Positions 6,086 to 6,789 of a DNA stretch of 6,789 bases are shown piece by piece. The notes under the pieces were generated by a model. That model worked only from the letters and a program-made list of their open reading frames with translations. It searched no databases and was not told the origin of the DNA. Made by a program: the position numbers and the translations under genes. How positions within the stretch are numbered: the first letter of the stretch is position 1; every line of letters starts with the position of its first letter. This stretch comes from Chloroflexi bacterium RBG_16_68_14 (GTDB taxonomy: Bacteria; Chloroflexota; Dehalococcoidia; DSTF01; RBG-16-68-14): assembly GCA_001796995.1 (NCBI GenBank), contig MGOB01000100.1, positions 29,027 to 35,815 of the forward strand, read 5' to 3'.

Positions 6086-6789
6086 GGCTTCTCTGCTGCG
6101 AAGAAGAGGTTGCAGCCCACGTCCTTGTCCTCCTCCACCAGCCTTCCCAGGAGCCGATCCCAGACCCGGATAACGCCCGGTGGGCGCCATACCCACCTGC
6201 TCCTACCCAGGAAGCGGCCGAGCTGAGAAGGAAGCGCCCCCGGCAGAGCCAGGTCGAAGGCCGCGGTCAGCCTGGGCGGGATCGTCTCGCGCGCCTCACG
6301 GACACGGAAGCCCGCTTTCCGGAGGGCCGCCGACCACTCCTCCAGCGGCTTCAAGGAGACGTGGTGGAAGAAGCGGTCCACCATTCGTCCGTACCACCGG
6401 CCCAGCGAACGCAGCCTCAGGGCGGCCAAGAGTCGCGGGTAGAAGAGCATCTCTCCCAGCTTAGGGGAGGGTGTGGTGAAGACAAAGGCCCCTCCCGGCC
6501 GCAGCACCCGCCAGACCTCCGGGAGCACCCGCTCGGCCTCGTCGATGTGCTCCAGCACGCTGACGCTGAGCACGCTGGCGAAGCTCGCATCGGCGAAGGG
6601 GAGCCGCCGGCCGTCGGCTTGCAGCAGGTGACGGTAGGCGCCGCGCTCCCGGGCCAGTCGCAGGTCGCGCCGGCTGATGTCCAGCCCCACCTCCGCCGGC
6701 TCGACGAAGAAGACGCCGCCGAACTCGGCGAACCCGCAGCCCAGATCCAGCAGCGGCCTCGGTAGCGGGACGGAGGCGATGGCGCGCGC
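6082..6789 (-). CDS. Class I SAM-dependent methyltransferase (Methyltransf_11 type), N-terminus outside window
   Basis: The frame remains open to the window edge, so 235 C-terminal residues are visible. Numbered from the edge: motif I is LLDLGCGFAEFG (13-24), the SAM-binding glycine loop; GLDIS (35-39) ends strand 2 with the ribose-binding acid D37; QADGRRLPF carries D59; SVLEHI (77-82) is motif II/post-II; WRVLRPGGAFVFTTPSP is the usual strand-5 region. The later half holds an HHVS element and the strand-6/7 region that closes the Rossmann fold, ending NLFFAAEKP. This subgroup methylates small molecules, lipids, quinones or sugars; the target cannot be read from sequence. An internal GTG at 6690 is not a credible start because motif I lies upstream of it. 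Little is likely missing (perhaps some tens of residues). It is the upstream partner of the glycosyltransferase through the GTGA overlap, which suggests a role in modifying a glycan or lipid carrier, but this is inference. Confidence 0.9.
   Translation of the reverse strand, partial: ARAIASVPLPRPLLDLGCGFAEFGGVFFVEPAEVGLDISRRDLRLARERGAYRHLLQADGRRLPFADASFASVLSVSVLEHIDEAERVLPEVWRVLRPGGAFVFTTPSPKLGEMLFYPRLLAALRLRSLGRWYGRMVDRFFHHVSLKPLEEWSAALRKAGFRVREARETIPPRLTAAFDLALPGALPSQLGRFLGRSRWVWRPPGVIRVWDRLLGRLVEEDKDVGCNLFFAAEKP

Noticed and set aside
6086..6196. Upstream extension of the second glycosyltransferase to a start at 6196
   Set aside because: It would overlap the methyltransferase coding region by more than 100 bases and adds a glycine-rich stretch that is an out-of-frame reading of that gene; the GTG at 6085 overlapping its stop is the better start.
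6082..6690. Treating the methyltransferase as a complete gene starting at GTG 6690
   Set aside because: Motif I (LLDLGCGFAEFG) is encoded in frame upstream of 6690, so the gene is cut by the window edge rather than short.

Overview
This is a GC-rich, protein-dense bacterial window carrying four protein genes: two complete and two cut by the window edges. No RNA gene, mobile element, CRISPR array or tRNA was seen. The GC-rich coding, the WFDE/RWHxN style of family-39 glycosyltransferase and the PA14 tails resemble genes I associate with uncultivated Chloroflexota (Dehalococcoidia or SAR202-like). That placement is an inference from style; there is no marker gene here to settle it.

Layout. Positions 1-474, minus strand: the N-terminal 158 residues of a flippase-like membrane protein of the lysylphosphatidylglycerol synthase TM (UPF0104/AglD) family, with a strong extended -10 promoter at 543-551. 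Positions 475-626: a divergent intergenic region. Positions 627-3296, plus strand: an 889-residue polytopic GT-C glycosyltransferase (here GT-A) with an extracytoplasmic tail ending in two PA14-type domains. Positions 3297-3361: a 65-base convergent spacer with a small hairpin. Positions 3362-6085, minus strand: a second GT-C glycosyltransferase of the same architecture (here GT-B, 907 residues). Positions 6082-6789, minus strand: the C-terminal 235 residues of a class I SAM-dependent methyltransferase, whose TGA stop overlaps the GTG start of GT-B as GTGA.

How it may work together. GT-C enzymes of this type use polyprenyl-phosphate sugars and act on the outer face of the cytoplasmic membrane. 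A flippase-like membrane protein and a small-molecule or lipid/sugar methyltransferase next to them fit a locus for building or decorating a surface glycan, glycolipid or glycoprotein. The most notable feature is the pair of GT-C enzymes that each carry a tandem PA14 array. PA14 is a beta-sandwich often used to bind glycans, so the tails may hold the acceptor near the active site. This resembles in principle, but not in sequence, the carbohydrate-binding modules at the C termini of mycobacterial Emb arabinosyltransferases. Only one of the four PA14 copies keeps the Asp-Asp calcium dyad typical of glycan-binding PA14 domains.
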